From Prosapia bicincta (lineage: Eukaryota > Arthropoda > Insecta > Hemiptera > Cercopidae), in NCBI GenBank assembly GCA_036971475.1, contig JBAIZL010000002.1, positions 350,955,582-351,019,581 on the forward strand: a stretch of DNA of 64,000 nt, read 5' to 3'. Below the pieces are notes generated by a model. It ran no database searches and was not told the origin of the DNA. It saw nothing but the letters and a program-made list of their open reading frames with translations. The position numbers and the translations under genes were made by a program. Each line of letters starts with the position of its first letter. Position 1 is the stretch's first letter. Of the stretch, positions 46,611-59,100 are shown piece by piece.

Positions 46611-49077
46611 CTATTATAATATAAAGTGCATTCGAAAAATAAGAATAATATTAGGGAATTAAAGTATTTGGTTCAGCATAAGGAACTTTTCTACCTAGTC
46701 TCTTTTTGTATGGTTTTTATTGTACCGGTACACTTAAAATGCTTACAAATAAAATCCATCACTAATTATATATTTCAAAGAATCAGTAAATATAGAAAGT
46801 ACAAAAAAAAAATACAATACAGATACTGTTTAATTTTCAATTGCACCTAAAGGTAATTTTTTAACCATATAAATCTACATAAATAAAAAATACTTTTCAA
46901 AATATCATATTATTTCAGGTTGAACATACAAATCTTTTATATAAAATATTTATTATAAACTATAAAACTAAACTTTTTATTTGATAAAACTTTGATTACA
47001 CTGTCATATCTAATGTACTAGACTAAAGGTATTCATTGTTATATGTTTATTGTTCAGTTTTAGAGAAAATATATAGTCTACCATTAAAGAATTTAAATTC
47101 AGGACCTTTTAACAATAAATTTTACTAATTATTAATGAACTTTTGACAAACATCATATAGTTTAATTTTTCATTGATAATATTTTTTAGATCAAGTTAAA
47201 ATACTTTTAAAATCTATTGGGTTTGTTGTATTTGAAATGGATCAAGATAGTTTTTAAGTATTATTTACTTAACTTGTACTTTCTCTTTCAGTCCACCCAC
47301 TCTTAGAGCTCAGAGAAGGGTGAGTATAATCTTCTCTGAGCTATCATCAGACACACACTAGAATAAGCAGAAGTTACTTCTGTGACGTCTAGCACCATTA
47401 ACATATACACACACTTGACAAATAGCCAAGTGTTACACTTTACACTATCAAGATGCTGCAGAGAAATACCTCCATTAGTAGAGGTCATATCTGAGGTAAG
47501 CTCTATAGACTTTGGGGGGTTGAATTTAGATACCGCGGTCCCTTTGTCATATTATGACATTTTGTTAGGATTGCTAGGATGTCTTATTTTAGGATTTTTT
47601 GTGTAGGATGTTTTGTGTTATTATGCATCTGTTTCAGGTTTTTAGGTCTTTTCATAAGTCAACAGGAAACATGAATGTTTTCTTCAAAGTCTTCAATAAT
47701 AGAAGAGTTTTGACAGATTCAGCATTTTCTCCATCATCGAATGGGCTCTTTTAGTTCTAAGCTATTTTAGTTTTAAATTTTTCTCTTATTATTAAACAAG
47801 GAAACTTTTTAGTTGGTTTTTATGATATCAAAAGAAGAAAAGAAGATCTGATTCTCATTATAAAACAATAAACTTGTTTTGGTTGATTTTTATGACATCA
47901 AAAGAAGAAAAGAAGATCTGTGATTTGAGCAGATATTGAAGAAATGTCCTGCAGAAAATAAATTATGTGAGTAAATTATGTTACTATATGTTGTTAACAT
48001 TTATGTGTGATTCTGATAAAATACCTTTACATAAGAGATTGATACAGGGTCGGTTCACTGGGGTGAAGCTATTTATATGAAGCACTAATACTATATGTGT
48101 TTCCTCTATATGTATATGAAACCTCTAATAATGTCTCTGATGTAATGGTTGTGTGTATGTGTGGTATGATGTTTGTGCGTGTATGTTGGGGCATTTTTAT
48201 TGACACCAGTAAAGTTAATGTTAATTTTAATTTTTCAAAAACAGTCTCAGAATTCTTGTTTGGACAGTCCACTATTCTTTTAGAAAACAGTGTTACATGA
48301 AGAGACAATAGGAAAATTGGAGTTAGAGGAGCTTAGTAGATATTCAGATTTGGCAGTAGCTAGAGTCAGAACTGGATACAGACCAATGAAAGAATAACAG
48401 AAGGTTAAATAGGTATGTTTATGATATTGAGTCATTTATAATTTTTAGTTTTAAATCACCTCTGGTCCATCTGGATAAATTTTAATATTTATTGATGAAT
48501 AAAATTTCTTCCAGATCTCTTCTGCTTATCATTAAAATAAAGTTTTATAGGCCATGCTTATACTAGTGTCCCCAAACTTCTGTGATGAAGAAAAATCACC
48601 TAGAATCCCAAGTCTGTGACGTCTTCGAGCAATTTTTTGATATGGGATATTATTTGGAATTTGTATGCATTCATAATGAAGAAGTTAAAAATTTTTTTTG
48701 TACACATGAAATACCTATGAGACTCAGAGATAACACAGTTAACTAGGCTACATATTCACCCTTATTACAGACTGCTTTAGCTCACATTCAACTTGCAATC
48801 CATCGCACCATTAGGGGAGCCCTAACAAAAATAGTTAGTGTAAAGGTAATTGTTTATTCTTTTGAACTACAGTTTTGATGAGCTAGCTATGTATCATTGA
48901 CCTTATCTGACACCTTTTTTTTATGTTAATGCCATGACTAAGGGATCTGCAACGATGTGGGGTGGGGGTAAAGTGTTGCGCCACTGTTCAGTTAGGGCTG
49001 TCCTAACAGCGTGATATTTTGTGTCACAGTTTTTAGCAATACGTTTCGTTTTGGGGCCAATCATTATCAAACAATTT
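46611..49077. other. AT-rich stretch with candidate exons and a small tandem duplication
   Basis: Bases 47815-47925 hold a tandem duplication (ATCAAAAGAAGAAAAGAAGA twice). Bases 48251-48412 lie between ACAGTCTCAG and GTATGT and could be an exon, weakly. Nothing else is recognised. Confidence 0.35.
47292..47495 (+). other. Candidate non-coding exon D
   Basis: Follows the strong acceptor ACTTTCTCTTTCAG. Two donors are possible: GTGAGT at 47320 (a 28-base exon) or GTAAGC at 47496 (204 bases). GC is raised relative to the flanks and there are stops in the frames. Inferred. Confidence 0.35.
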
Positions 49078-49261
49078 TTGTTTCATATGTTCCTAAAAAA
49101 AACAAAACAATGTAATTAATAATGCTATCAAATTCACATTCAGACGATGAAATTGATCACGAAACAGGAGATTCATTTAAACCACATGTGATTTTGCTCT
49201 ACAACTTAACAAAGGAAGGAGTTGATAGAATGGAGAATGCAAGAACTATACTACTTATATA
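49078..49261 (+). pseudogene. piggyBac-like transposase fragment
   Basis: One plus-strand frame reads FVSYVPKKNKTM, a stop, then MLSNSHSDDEIDHETGDSFK and PHVILLYNLTKEGVDRMENA. This follows the piggyBac order VSYVPKKxK-V, LLS-HxDD-IDxxTG, KPEIIxFYNxTKGGVDxxDQ. The GGVD-DQ block appears as EGVDRMEN, so the conserved catalytic Asp of this block is retained but its neighbours are altered. Only about 60 residues of a roughly 600-residue protein remain; it is a dead fragment. Confidence 0.7.
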
Positions 49262-51049
49262 AAGTATAAATGTTTGAAACAGAATTTACATAGAATTTGG
49301 TTTCATTTTAGAAAATTTTGGAGGAAAGGCCCCATGATGTTCGTACTGTCAAATAATGAAGAACCGTTATATGAAACAGAAGGGTCATGAATGTAATAGA
49401 TCAATCTGTCAAGGGCATACTAGATTAAAGGTCTCACTTTGCATGATGACGGCTAGTTTACTAGCTGTCACGCCATTTCAATTCGCTTCATCTAAACATT
49501 CCCTGTAAATTTATTTTAAATATTTTCTTACTGCTAAGCTGTTCTAAAATTTGTATATTACATATCTCTTAACCATTTTTTCCTAACAATTTAGACTTTA
49601 ATGGTTGCTATAATTAATGTGTTTGTAAATGTTAGAGGCTCCCTATACGGCGACCATTTATGTTACAAAACAGGATGCCAACTATCGCGAGTTGATAAAA
49701 GAAATTCAGTGCCTATGTGAAAAATTCAGCCATGAGTTGTCTCCAGATTAATGGGATAATGTTGGGAGGAAAATAAATAGCTAAGAATTTATCTTGTTAC
49801 CAGAAAATAAAAAGAGATGAAATATTTTATTGAAGTAAAATAACATAAATGAAAATGCTACATTAAGGTAATGATGAAGTGAAGGGATACTAAAGGAAAC
49901 TTAACATACAAATTAATATAAAGAATTGTTCGGTTGAATAGGTTTAAGTGCAGTACCTAGCATGTGTTGTAAGTTCTAATATGTGTGATGAAGTGAAAAG
50001 GAAATTCATTTGAAGGATAACAAGCTACAAATGCAGGGGAAGTATACAAATCCCTATAAATGCACCTTACATTATCATTAAGTAGTGAAAGTCCACTCTG
50101 ACAGTAATGACTTGATACCTACATTACATATATAAAGGCTATGCATTAGTGGCTCACAATTTATATTATCAAAATGATTGTAAAATTAGAGTATAGAATT
50201 AGAAGTAAAACTTTTAATACAGCCAACTATATTTCACAGTCACACTTTTATACAGTGACCTACCTGACATTGAGGAGTAATAGAATATACCTTGTATATC
50301 TTTAGAGAGTGTTTAAAAAGAAGGATATTTAATATTATTATCAGTTCTCACAAAAGCTATTGGAAAGGTATGCATACAAGTTGGTTGTGTCTTCTCATAC
50401 AACCAGAGCTATATTATATTAATTTTCTAATTCAATTTCCTGCGAAAATATTTTAATAACAGTGAATATTCAGTATATTTGTTTACTTCAATAGATCCAG
50501 CTATCCTGTTAGAATTTTATGCTTTGAAAATGGGATAAACTTCATTTAGACCTTTAAATATTTATTAGGAAGAGTCTATTTTAATTATCTTTAAACCAAC
50601 TTCCGTCTTTAACATGTCCCATGAGGGACTAAGTTGAAAATTGTAAGTCAATGACAGGAGTATATTTTTTTGTAAAATGTTTTTACTTATACGACTCAAA
50701 TATGGACATGACAAAACACTTTTTATAGTGAAAAGAGGCAAGCAATTCAGCATCACATGGTCAACTTGGGGCTTAAGACTAAATTTTTATTAATAAAAGA
50801 TGGTTGATGTATGAGTTAAACCATTTATTTTCAAAATAACTGCGACATTTCAAAAGCTAGTTTGCCATTTTGATCAGGCCTAAAGTCGCAGAAATAAAAA
50901 AATAAACGTCTACTATATGATATGAGACATGGAATAGTAAATTTTTGTAACCTATTAAATCTATAAATCATCATAAACCTGTACATAAACGAGATGTAGC
51001 TATTAAATAACGAGATTGACATTGTAAAATATTTATTTTTATTTTATAC
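49262..51049. other. AT-rich stretch, possible piggyBac remnants
   Basis: Scraps such as 49316-49375 and 49640-49740 may belong to the same piggyBac copy but give no readable blocks. The rest shows nothing. Confidence 0.35.
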
Positions 51050-51795
51050 ATAATTAGTTATTATCAGCTTCAACATTCTTCAAGACACATGCTGCTTTCT
51101 CTTATATAGCTTCCATAGACGCAATCTTTTCCTTTTAATGCGGATTTCACCTTAGGAAACAGAAGTCAGATAATTCAAGATCTGGTGAATAAGGTGAATG
51201 CTCTAACACAGGGATGCTGTTGATGGCTAGGAACCTCTTGACAGATAATGCGGAATGAGCTGGCTCATTATCTTGGAGAACCCTTGATTTGTCCTTCCAT
51301 ATTTCAGGACATTTTCTCCATACCTTTTCATGTAATTTAGAAAGTATGTCAAGGTAGTAATATTGATTAATTGTTTGACCTTCAGGAATGCAATGCAGGT
51401 ACAAAAGCTCCACGGATATTGAAATAACAATCATCTTTGCTTTAAGTTTTGACTAGCCCATTCCAGCGTTTTTGGCTCTTGGTGAAGTTGGGCTCTTCCA
51501 GTGCATGGATTGGCGTTTTGTTCCGGGATCATAAGTAAAAGTTCCAGTAGCAGTTTTCCAAGTTTTATAGAGAAATTTCACAATAACTCGTTGGTTTGCT
51601 ATTACACTAACCATTCAGAAAAACAAAAAAATAAGGGGAACAAAGGCTTTGATTAAATGGTGTTGTTTACAGACTAACTGCCTGCTAAAGAGAAAGGTTC
51701 GCACTAAAACAGCTGTTGAACAATGGTGGTTGGCGCATGCTTCCTTGATCCACAGCAGTGTCAAACTTGTTATTTAATAGTCACACCTTGTATAT
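51050..51795 (-). pseudogene. mariner transposase copy with internal deletion
   Basis: The minus-strand frame 51434-51147 reads IPEGQTINQYYYLDILSKLH, then RVLQDNEPAHSALSVKRFLA and SPYSPDLELSDF. These are the mariner blocks with the second (QDN-PAH) and third (LSDF) catalytic Asp at mariner (DD34D) spacing. Upstream, in another frame, come TATGTFTYDPGTKRQSMHWK and SPTSPRAKNAGMG. Downstream come KVKSALKGK and the C-terminal helix. The N-terminal DNA-binding part and the first Asp are deleted. The sequence then jumps to 5' non-coding sequence and a terminal-repeat-like end near 51795 (ACAAGGTGTGACTATTAAAT on the minus strand). It is inactive. Confidence 0.9.
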
Positions 51796-51799
51796 AACA

Positions 51800-52567
51800 A
51801 GCTGTCAAAACGTAATTGTTATTTTGAAAAGTGTAATTGACTCATATATCAACCGTATTTTGATCTTGTGCTCAATAAACAGGCTTCAATTACGAGGTGT
51901 CGAGGTGCCATTTCTCTGGATGCCTGGTCACTGCGGAATATTCGGAAACACTAAAGCAGATGAAGATGCAAAATTAACTACAAGTATGGTGCCATTAACA
52001 CAACGTGTGATGGCATCAGATTTTTATGAAATGTTGAAACTACAATATTCCCCGTTTTGAACGAAGAATGGCAAAATGTAAATGGTAACAAGCTGAGGCA
52101 CATTAAGAATACCGTCCGATCATGGAGGTCATCTGTTCGTTCGAATCGTGGGAGGAAGTGGTGGTTACTTGTCTTCGCAACGGCCACTCTTTGTTAACGC
52201 ATGGATGGTTAATGCAGCAAGAGGATCCACCTCTATGTCAGTTTTGTAGAAGTACCACCACAGTCAAGCACATTCTGCTTGATTGTGTTGAGTTGATTGA
52301 TCAGTAAATAAGTTACGATCTTCGAGGTAGTTTAAAGGTGGTTTCAAGGGACGTTGCCACAGCTATCAACCGAGTTATTGCTTTCAAGCCAGCTGAATCT
52401 ATTAAAATTTTGTAAAATTTTAATTTCTTTAGTTTCAGATACTTAAAATTAGTTTCAACTATTTATTTTATTTGGTTAGTTTCACTTATGGAAATTTCAT
52501 TTTAAATATCACTCGAGGTAGGCGATGATAACCTTGATTGATTTTTCGTCTGGAGAAAAAAAAATTA
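51800..52567 (+). pseudogene. Non-LTR retrotransposon 3' end: RNase H and zinc-knuckle region
   Basis: The frame from about 51758 carries RGVEVPFLWMPGHCGIFGNT, then KADEDAKL, the C-terminal RNase H block (W-PGH-GI-GN—AD) of jockey/I-type elements. It stops at 52058-52060. A second frame from about 52100 carries SWEEVVVTCLRNGHSLLTHG, then DPPLCQFCRSTTTVKHILLD, the conserved tail with CxxC-x4-VxHxxxxC. After an in-frame stop at about 52305 come AINRVIAFKPAESIKIL, a 3' UTR and an A-run near 52557-52564. The copy is 5'-truncated and frameshifted, inserted right beside the mariner end. Confidence 0.85.
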
Positions 52568-53689
52568 TTAATATCAAGACTTGTGAGTGTATATATACAA
52601 ATTAATACTATATCGTTGTTTAAATAGCAAACCTTATCCTCTGGGAACTTTTATTTTGGTAATAGGTAGGCTGTTGACTGAAATCTGACCATCCATAAAC
52701 TGTCCTTGTCATAAGATCAATAAAAAAAATAACAGCTTTTTTTAATATTGTTGTGCTGCACCTTTTAAAACAATCTTTTAAGATTTATAATTATATTCAG
52801 TTTTGTTAGCTGTAAGTATTAAAAAAATTACATTACATTACATTTTGAATTAGACAATTCAAATACCATGATAAGAAAATAGGAGATGATATAATATATA
52901 ATGTTTCAATGATTTATGTCATAATTTTAGTGGTATTACTACAAAATCCTAACATTGTGAGTTCATGTACAGCTGTTTATTTATTTAATAATAGCTCTAT
53001 TTAAAAAAAGATTGGGAACACTGATGAACTACCTACAGATTTTCTTTCTAACCTTTTGCATACTAAAGAATACAAAATTCATTTAACTTACATATTGTTC
53101 CTGTGGTCCTTAATTATTGCAATATACAGTACTGTACTCTGGTTTATGAAATCTCTGTATTTCATGAAGAAGTCATCTTGAAAATTGTAGAAATTCCATA
53201 AAAAGAACAAGAATTCTAAAATACAACGTCAAGAGCTCAGAGGTGCAATGTTTTAGAATAAAATATTGGGAAACCCCCAATGCTAGAAAAGTAATAAAAA
53301 ATAACTAATATAAAAAGCTACCTAAGATTAAACCTTTACGTACATTTCCTTGACCATGTGATCATCAACAAAGAGTCTTATTACAAAATTACAATATAGA
53401 ATACAATGATTTACAAACTAGAATGACGCCAACCCTTCTCCGTCTCCTCTCTGCCTTCGACTAACAAACAACGGTCTGCCATCTTGAGCCATGTCAGTAG
53501 TATAAACTATAGGCAATAAGAATATATAGAATAAAAATAATGCAACAAATATATTTAAAATAAAACTAATAAAGCAAAGAATATAAAGGTGAGTTAGGCC
53601 CTTTATCTATACTCATTAATGTATCATTTGATCTAACCATCAAAGGTTTAATCTTAGGTAAATTTTAATCTTACTTGCTTTTTTATTTG
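52568..53689. other. AT-rich stretch with a MITE family C half copy
   Basis: Bases about 53325-53425 contain CTACCTAAGATTAAACC, GTGATCATCAACAAAG and TTATTACAAAATTACAATAT, matching one arm of 18720-18930. Nothing else seen. Confidence 0.4.
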
Positions 53690-54265
53690 TTGATTCCATC
53701 TTCTCGTGAGCTACTAGTTCTCACTAAACACTTGCAACTAAACACTTGTGAATATTTACAAACTTGCCTATTGCAGCACTTACTTATATTTGTTGATTCC
53801 ATCTTCTCGTGAGCTGCTAGTTCTCACTAAACACTTGCAACTAAAAACTTGTGAATATTTACAAACTTGCCTATTGCAGCACTTGCTTATATTTGTTGAG
53901 GATGGCCGTTTCGGGGGATGTGTCCCTTTGTCAACTTATCCGTAACTGATCTCAAGGTTTACGTAGGTTAAGGTATTAGGGTGGGGTGGGATATTATGGT
54001 GGTGTGGGTGTATTTTGTGAATATTAGGAGTTATTATGTCAAAAAGGGTGTGTGAGTTGTAATGTAATTGTGTATTGAGTATGTGTGTAGGGTATAGTTT
54101 GAAGTCTCTGTATATTTCTTATTGTTTGGTTGTGTAGCGTTGGTTATTTCTGTGTTGTCTATGAAGAATTAGTAGGTAAGATGTTATGTCTATGTAGTCA
54201 TATTTTGTGGAGTTGAGATGATCGGCGAAGTTTGATTGGTAGTTATTGTTGGTTAGTGATGAATT
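53690..54265 (-). mobile_element. Penelope-like element, subfamily 2, 3' part
   Basis: The minus strand holds a tail reading NFADHLNSTKYDYIDI, then HRQHRNNQRYTTKQ in shifted frames, followed by the 3' region with GGTTTACGTAGGTTAAGG and GGCCGTTTCGGGGGATGTG in plus-strand reading. The terminal about 95 bp (GATTCCATCTTCTCGTGAGC) is tandemly duplicated at 53690 and 53788. Confidence 0.7.
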
Positions 54266-54344
54266 TTGTAAGATCCATTATTATGCTTTAAACATTTAGT
54301 TAGAAAAACATGTGTCACAAATTTTTGTTCTTTTGTTTTTCTAG

Positions 54345-54488
54345 AAAAGAGATAGCCTACATAAGGACCAACATTAGAATGAAAACATCGTCTTCCTCAA
54401 CCTCATCAAGGCAACAACTATCAACTCTTTAACTATGGTTATCCTCTATATTTAGTGCTACAAGCAGTGACTTTGATCTGAATTTTAG
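54345..54488 (+). other. Candidate non-coding exon E
   Basis: 144 bases between TTTGTTTTTCTAG and GTAAGT. It is GC-richer than its flanks, with CATCGTCTTCCTCAACCTCA. No long frame. This is one of the better exon candidates in the window. Confidence 0.38.
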
Positions 54489-55149
54489 GTAAGTTTATCT
54501 ATATAAACTTTTTTGTAATGTTTTCAATTCAATTTTCTCTTGGTGACGATAGCAGCATCTAAAATGTCTATTTTCTTAAAACATATGTGTTTAGTCATTA
54601 ATCTGGCAGTCATTATCCCAAACTGGAACTTCTTTTATGGCTGTGAAAAAAGGTATTATTTTTTTATCAACTATAGAATAATATAATGAAATAATATTTG
54701 GCACATAACTTTACCAAATGATTTTTTCATTAACAAAATTTGTTCCTTTACTTTAATTGCTTATATCCCTTGTACCATATGACTTACGTATAAATAAAAA
54801 TTATATAAAATGTTCATTGATTCACTGGGATAAAAATTGTTCTATGTGTATAAGATCAAATGAAAAACAAGGATTATACATAAAATAAAACGATGCACAG
54901 GTCTGGCTTTTTTGCTATTGTGGAGAAGATTTTTTTTTTGCTATAAAAAAATACAATACAAATTTAATATATCATTGTTTTTGTTATAAACTAGAGAATA
55001 ATATGACATAACATATTCTACATATGTTTATCTGAAATTCTTTTTTTTATTTGTACAAAAAATATATAAAAATAAAATGGTTTTCACTTATATATTTAGC
55101 TATTAACCATACAACATAAGGAAGAAATTTGAAATGTATGTTAAATCTT
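54489..55149. other. AT-rich stretch, nothing recognised
   Basis: No signal found. Confidence 0.5.
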
Positions 55150-55550
55150 CACTAAACACTTTTGAATGTTTACAAACTTGCCAATAGTAGCCCTTCCTTA
55201 TATTTGTAACTGATCTCAAAGTTTACGTAGGTTAGGGTGTTAGGGTGGGGTTGGGAAATTATAGTGGTGTGGGTGTATTTTGTGTGTTTTTGGCTTATGA
55301 TGTCAAAAAGTATGTGGAGTTGTAATGTAGTTGTGTATTGAGTGTGTGTGTAGGGTGTAGTTTGAAGTGTCTGTATTTTTCGTATTGTTCGGTTGTGTAG
55401 CGTTGGTTATTTCTGTCTTGTTTATGAAGAATTTGTAGGTTAGATGTTATGTTTATGTAGTCATGCTTTTTGGGGTTGAGATGATCGGCGAAGTTTGATT
55501 GGTAGTTATTGTTTGTTAGTGCTTTTATATGTTCTTGGTAATGTTTGTAA
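55150..55550 (-). mobile_element. Penelope-like element, subfamily 2, 3' part
   Basis: The same 3' region as 53690-54265 (GTTTACGTAGGTTAGGGTGT, GTTCGGTTGTGTAGCGTTGG), ending at GATGATCGGCGAAGTTTGAT. There it abuts, head to head, the inverse of the same sequence in the next feature. Confidence 0.7.
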
Positions 55551-56240
55551 TCAAACTTCGTCGATCATCTCAACTCCAGATTCATGCTTCATAGACTTAA
55601 AGAAGTTCCAATGACCACAGAAACCATAAACTAAGAACTAGACGCAATTAAATATTTAGCATACTCAAATGGATAGAACACTACAATAATAGACAAACTA
55701 TGGTACAAAATACATAAAAACACTAAAATTAACACTACAGACAAGGAAAACAAACACATCACATTACCATACATAAACAAAACAACAAATAAAATAACCC
55801 ACAAATTTCAAAAATCAGGATACAAAGTAGCGTACAAAACTAATAACAAGTTACAATACAAAATACAACAAAGACAAACTACAACCACCAGGCGTATACA
55901 AACTAAACTGCAACAAATGTAAGAAATTCTACATTTAACAAACAGGTCGTAGCTTTAAACAGAGAGTCGAGGAACATAAACAGAACACCAACTCAGCATC
56001 TTAGCAAACACAATACAAATCACACACACTCTTTGATACTATTGAAAACCTGCCTTTAAAACCATCATCTCTTGACCCAACATCTCCAAGCAGAAGACAC
56101 TGATGAAGATCGCCACATGGAGATCAAAAATGTTATCTCAGATAATTTTAACAAATTTACAAAATTTAGGAAGTTTGGATGAACTTTTAGTCAATAGTCA
56201 TAAACTATTGTTAAAGTGATTACCGAACGTAATGGACTAC
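55551..56240 (+). mobile_element. Penelope-like element: RT end, GIY-YIG endonuclease, 3' end
   Basis: The plus strand reads NFVDHLNSRFMLHRLKEVPM, then IKYLAYSNG, HITLPYINKTTNKITHKFQK and VAYKTNNKLQYKI (reverse-transcriptase thumb and linker). GVYKLNCNKCKKFYI, a stop, and QTGRSFKQRVEEHK follow, the GIY-YIG endonuclease with its conserved GRSFxxRxxEH helix. The second aromatic half of the motif ends at a stop codon. The 3' end follows with CTGATGAAGATCGCCACATG and ends near GTAATGGACTAC. This is the most complete PLE C-terminus in the window, with several stops and frameshifts. Confidence 0.85.
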
Positions 56241-56474
56241 AAATTTAAAGAATCATAAATATTTTTATCCTATAAATGAGTCATATTGAGAATATTATAC
56301 AAGATTATGACGGACAAAATTTCAATAAATGTCAACAAAAAGTTGGTTAAATATTATGCAAGTAAAGATTATTACATCTGTAAACAATATGTGATAAACT
56401 AAGGGCAAAAATATGATAATAATGGTTTTTGAAAGAAATATATTAAAACTAAATTAAAGATAACTGAACCTTTT

Positions 56475-56690
56475 ATATTTGTTGATTCCATTTCACACGA
56501 GTTCCTAGTTTTCACTAAATCACTAGTAAATATTTTACAAACTTGCCTATAGTAGCATGTACTTATATTTGTTCAGAACGGGTGTTTCTCAACAATGGGA
56601 CACATCTCTCAAAAAATATAAGTAAGTGCTACTATAGGCAAGTTTGTAAAATATTTACATGTGTTTTAGTGAGCTTTTTACTAATTTGAA
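56475..56690. mobile_element. Fold-back made of PLE subfamily 2 termini, second example
   Basis: The left arm (TTACAAACTTGCCTATAGTA, then GTACTTATATTTGTT) is inverted on the right (TATAAGTAAGTGCTACTATA, then GGCAAGTTTGTAA) around a short centre. It has the same architecture as 35540-35725. Confidence 0.75.
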
Positions 56691-56868
56691 TATCAAGAAA
56701 TTTATAAGAGAAGTATTTTTATAGAAGCTACAAAAAAAAACATATTGAGTATATTAACTCAAGAATGGTAGTTAAAAGAAATAAGTTGTTATAAAATATT
56801 AAATGAATATTATATATTTATGATGCAGCATAAAAATAATCTTATACCAGCTGATTTGTCTGTTTCAG

Positions 56869-56950
56869 GTTTGAAAGTCACAGCTGGGTGAGTCCAACTG
56901 ATTTCTCTGTTTCAGGTTTCAAAGTCGCAGCTGGGCGAGTCTTAGATAGT
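56869..56950 (+). other. Duplicated splice-acceptor/mini-exon unit (candidate)
   Basis: CTGTTTCAG followed by GTTTGAAAGTCACAGCTGG and GTGAGT, then 28 bases later CTGTTTCAG again followed by GTTTCAAAGTCGCAGCTGGG and GCGAGT. The unit of acceptor, 19-base exon and donor is tandemly duplicated, period 47 bp. The second donor has lost its GT. Confidence 0.35.
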
Positions 56951-57921
56951 GTCTGACATGTCAGCTCAACTTACATTGCCATGATACCTTACTTATTTTC
57001 TGCATGTGCATGTTTTATTTGGGTTAGTGGGTGGACTTAATTACATTGTCTTAGATGGGAAGATGTAGTTAATTGCATGATGTACTTGATTGCACGATGT
57101 TGGTAATTGCATGATGTAGTTAGTTGATATTTACCCTCTTTGCCTCTGTTCCCTGTTATAAATAAGATATTGTGATAAGTCCTTTATAATGGAATAGAAG
57201 TATGTTGGCCTCCCATTCGGTGTTATTGTTTTTAGTAACTCTCTTTTTGTCTAATTTTAAAACTACTTAACTAAGTGAATACGTAATTGCTTACTTGCTG
57301 ACGCATTTCAAAACATTTGTTCCTTTTATAAAGATAACCCTCTACTCGAGTAGTTAAGTATTTTTAAAATTAGTTAAATCAGTGAATTCAAGATGATTAC
57401 ATCAAGCAACTTCTCTTTTTGTGTTCAATTATGCAACATGGTTATGTCCTCTACTTAACCATACATACTCTACACAAAAATAACTAACAAACTTCTGTTT
57501 CATTACATATTTCAGTAAACGCTAAACATTAAAATATGAAATTATTCATGCCAAGAACAGAGGGCCCTCTTTTATGGTGTAGTATGCTAGATTTTGTATG
57601 TTAGATTTTGTGCTAGATTTGATTTAATATACTTATATTAAGAGGTTTGTATTTTTGTTTTAGTTTTAATATTTTAAGTAACAAGTATTATGTATCATAA
57701 CAAATGTTGTTATGACAAAAATATATAACAAATATTGTTATATTGATAGGAGGTAATTAACAAATATTGTTAAAATCTATTTTTTCTGAATTTTTTGGAA
57801 CATGTTGAGAAGATGAAAAACAAATGACTTTCATCAGGAACAAAATAATGGTAAGTAAATTAATACACATTTATTTCTGCTGCTTTATTTTTAGAAGAAA
57901 TACTTATAAAGTTTGTTTCAG
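56951..57921. other. AT-rich stretch with a family F fold-back relic
   Basis: Bases 57245-57390 carry AAGTGAATACGTAATTGC and GCATTTCAAAACATTTGTTC with ACTACTTAACTA/TAGTTAAGTA ends, a relic of MITE family F. A donor-like GTAAGT at 57851 has no clear acceptor. No gene. Confidence 0.5.
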
Positions 57922-58026
57922 TATGATCTAGGCACTTCATCTGAACAGTACCTTAGTGTGACATGACTGTAAATCGACCTGAAGCGCTGAACGATCAACA
58001 AAAGGTGGAGGCCCAGATAATGAGAG
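57922..58026 (+). other. Candidate non-coding exon F
   Basis: 105 bases between AAGTTTGTTTCAG and GTGTGT. GC is raised (CGACCTGAAGCGCTGAACGA) and it has several stops. Confidence 0.33.
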
Positions 58027-58754
58027 GTGTGTAAAAGAATGTGTTGTTAAAAGACAGTCAAGAAATATTATCATCACCTAAATATTTAAATGTAGTAATT
58101 ACACTAGTGATGTTTAAGAATCGTCCCATTTTCTAATAAAATAGTAAAATGGTTAAAATTAAAAATAACTTTTGAAACTACCATCATTAAGCCATAATTC
58201 TTTTTATTTATTTCATGTTATGATGTCCTAGCTTTTTTTATCACGGCCAGCTATGAAGAGTGAGAAAGGATTGTGAATAATATGATTAGGATAGGGTTAT
58301 ACAGCTCCCTGGTATAAAACATCACCTGTGGAAAGTCTTCTAGCTAAAGTAAATCTATTCTCTATTATAATTGTGAAAATAGTCATAATAAGAAAAGGGT
58401 TCCTATACTTCATTGTAAGAAGGGTAAGAGAAATAAAGTGAAGTAAGGGTCAATCCCCTGATACTGGGAAATGGAGAAAGTTATGGTTAAACTCTAAGAG
58501 GCAGTGTCATCTCATAACTGTTGTACTACTCATAGAAAAGCATTTTATATTTCTTACAGAGTAAAATTTCGTATCTCATTTCAAAGATGGAAACAAATAT
58601 TATTTGTGTAAAAAAAGTCATAACATAGCTTTTTATCATGTATTTTTAAAAAAATCGTTTGTACCTCCTTACATGTATTTAAAGATGTTTCTTCTGTTGC
58701 ATAATTCTTTTCGGATTAAGCTAATAAAACAGTTTTTATCAGCAAGTGTCACAT
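58027..58754. other. AT-rich stretch, nothing recognised
   Basis: No signal found. Confidence 0.5.
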
Positions 58755-59100
58755 AAATATACAGGTTGCCCCATATAAAAGTAGCCCCATAAATAAAATG
58801 TAACACAATTAAAATTATATTTGTTTATTTATGACATATCCTGGATTGTTGTAACAATTTACAAATATCATTTACTATTTTGTTCAATAGTCGTAATAGT
58901 TGTAATAGTGGGTATGCAGTTTGTGATCGAGAGCTTTTCATCTTCAATGGTTTTTGGATTGCTGGCATATATTTTATTCTTTAAATTCCCCCGTGAGTAA
59001 TAATTAGGAGACAAATCCAGTGATCGCGATGGCCATAAACCTGAGGGGATAGTACTCTCATAGGTAAAAACACATCGCACACAAGCTAGTGATCCACAAG
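58755..59100 (-). pseudogene. Tc1/mariner-superfamily transposase C-terminus
   Basis: The minus-strand frame 59080-58868 reads GLWPSRSLDLSPNYYSRGNL, then KNKIYASNPKTIEDEKLSIT. This matches the third catalytic block WPPRSPDLxPxDYFLWGxLK-xVYxxxPxTIEEL of IS630-Tc1-mariner transposases. The region of the catalytic acid is damaged (PNYYSRG where PxDYFLWG is expected). The end of the element is near 58761 (CAGGTTGCCCCATATAAAAG), which may be its terminal repeat. Only the last 80 or so residues remain. Confidence 0.7.
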
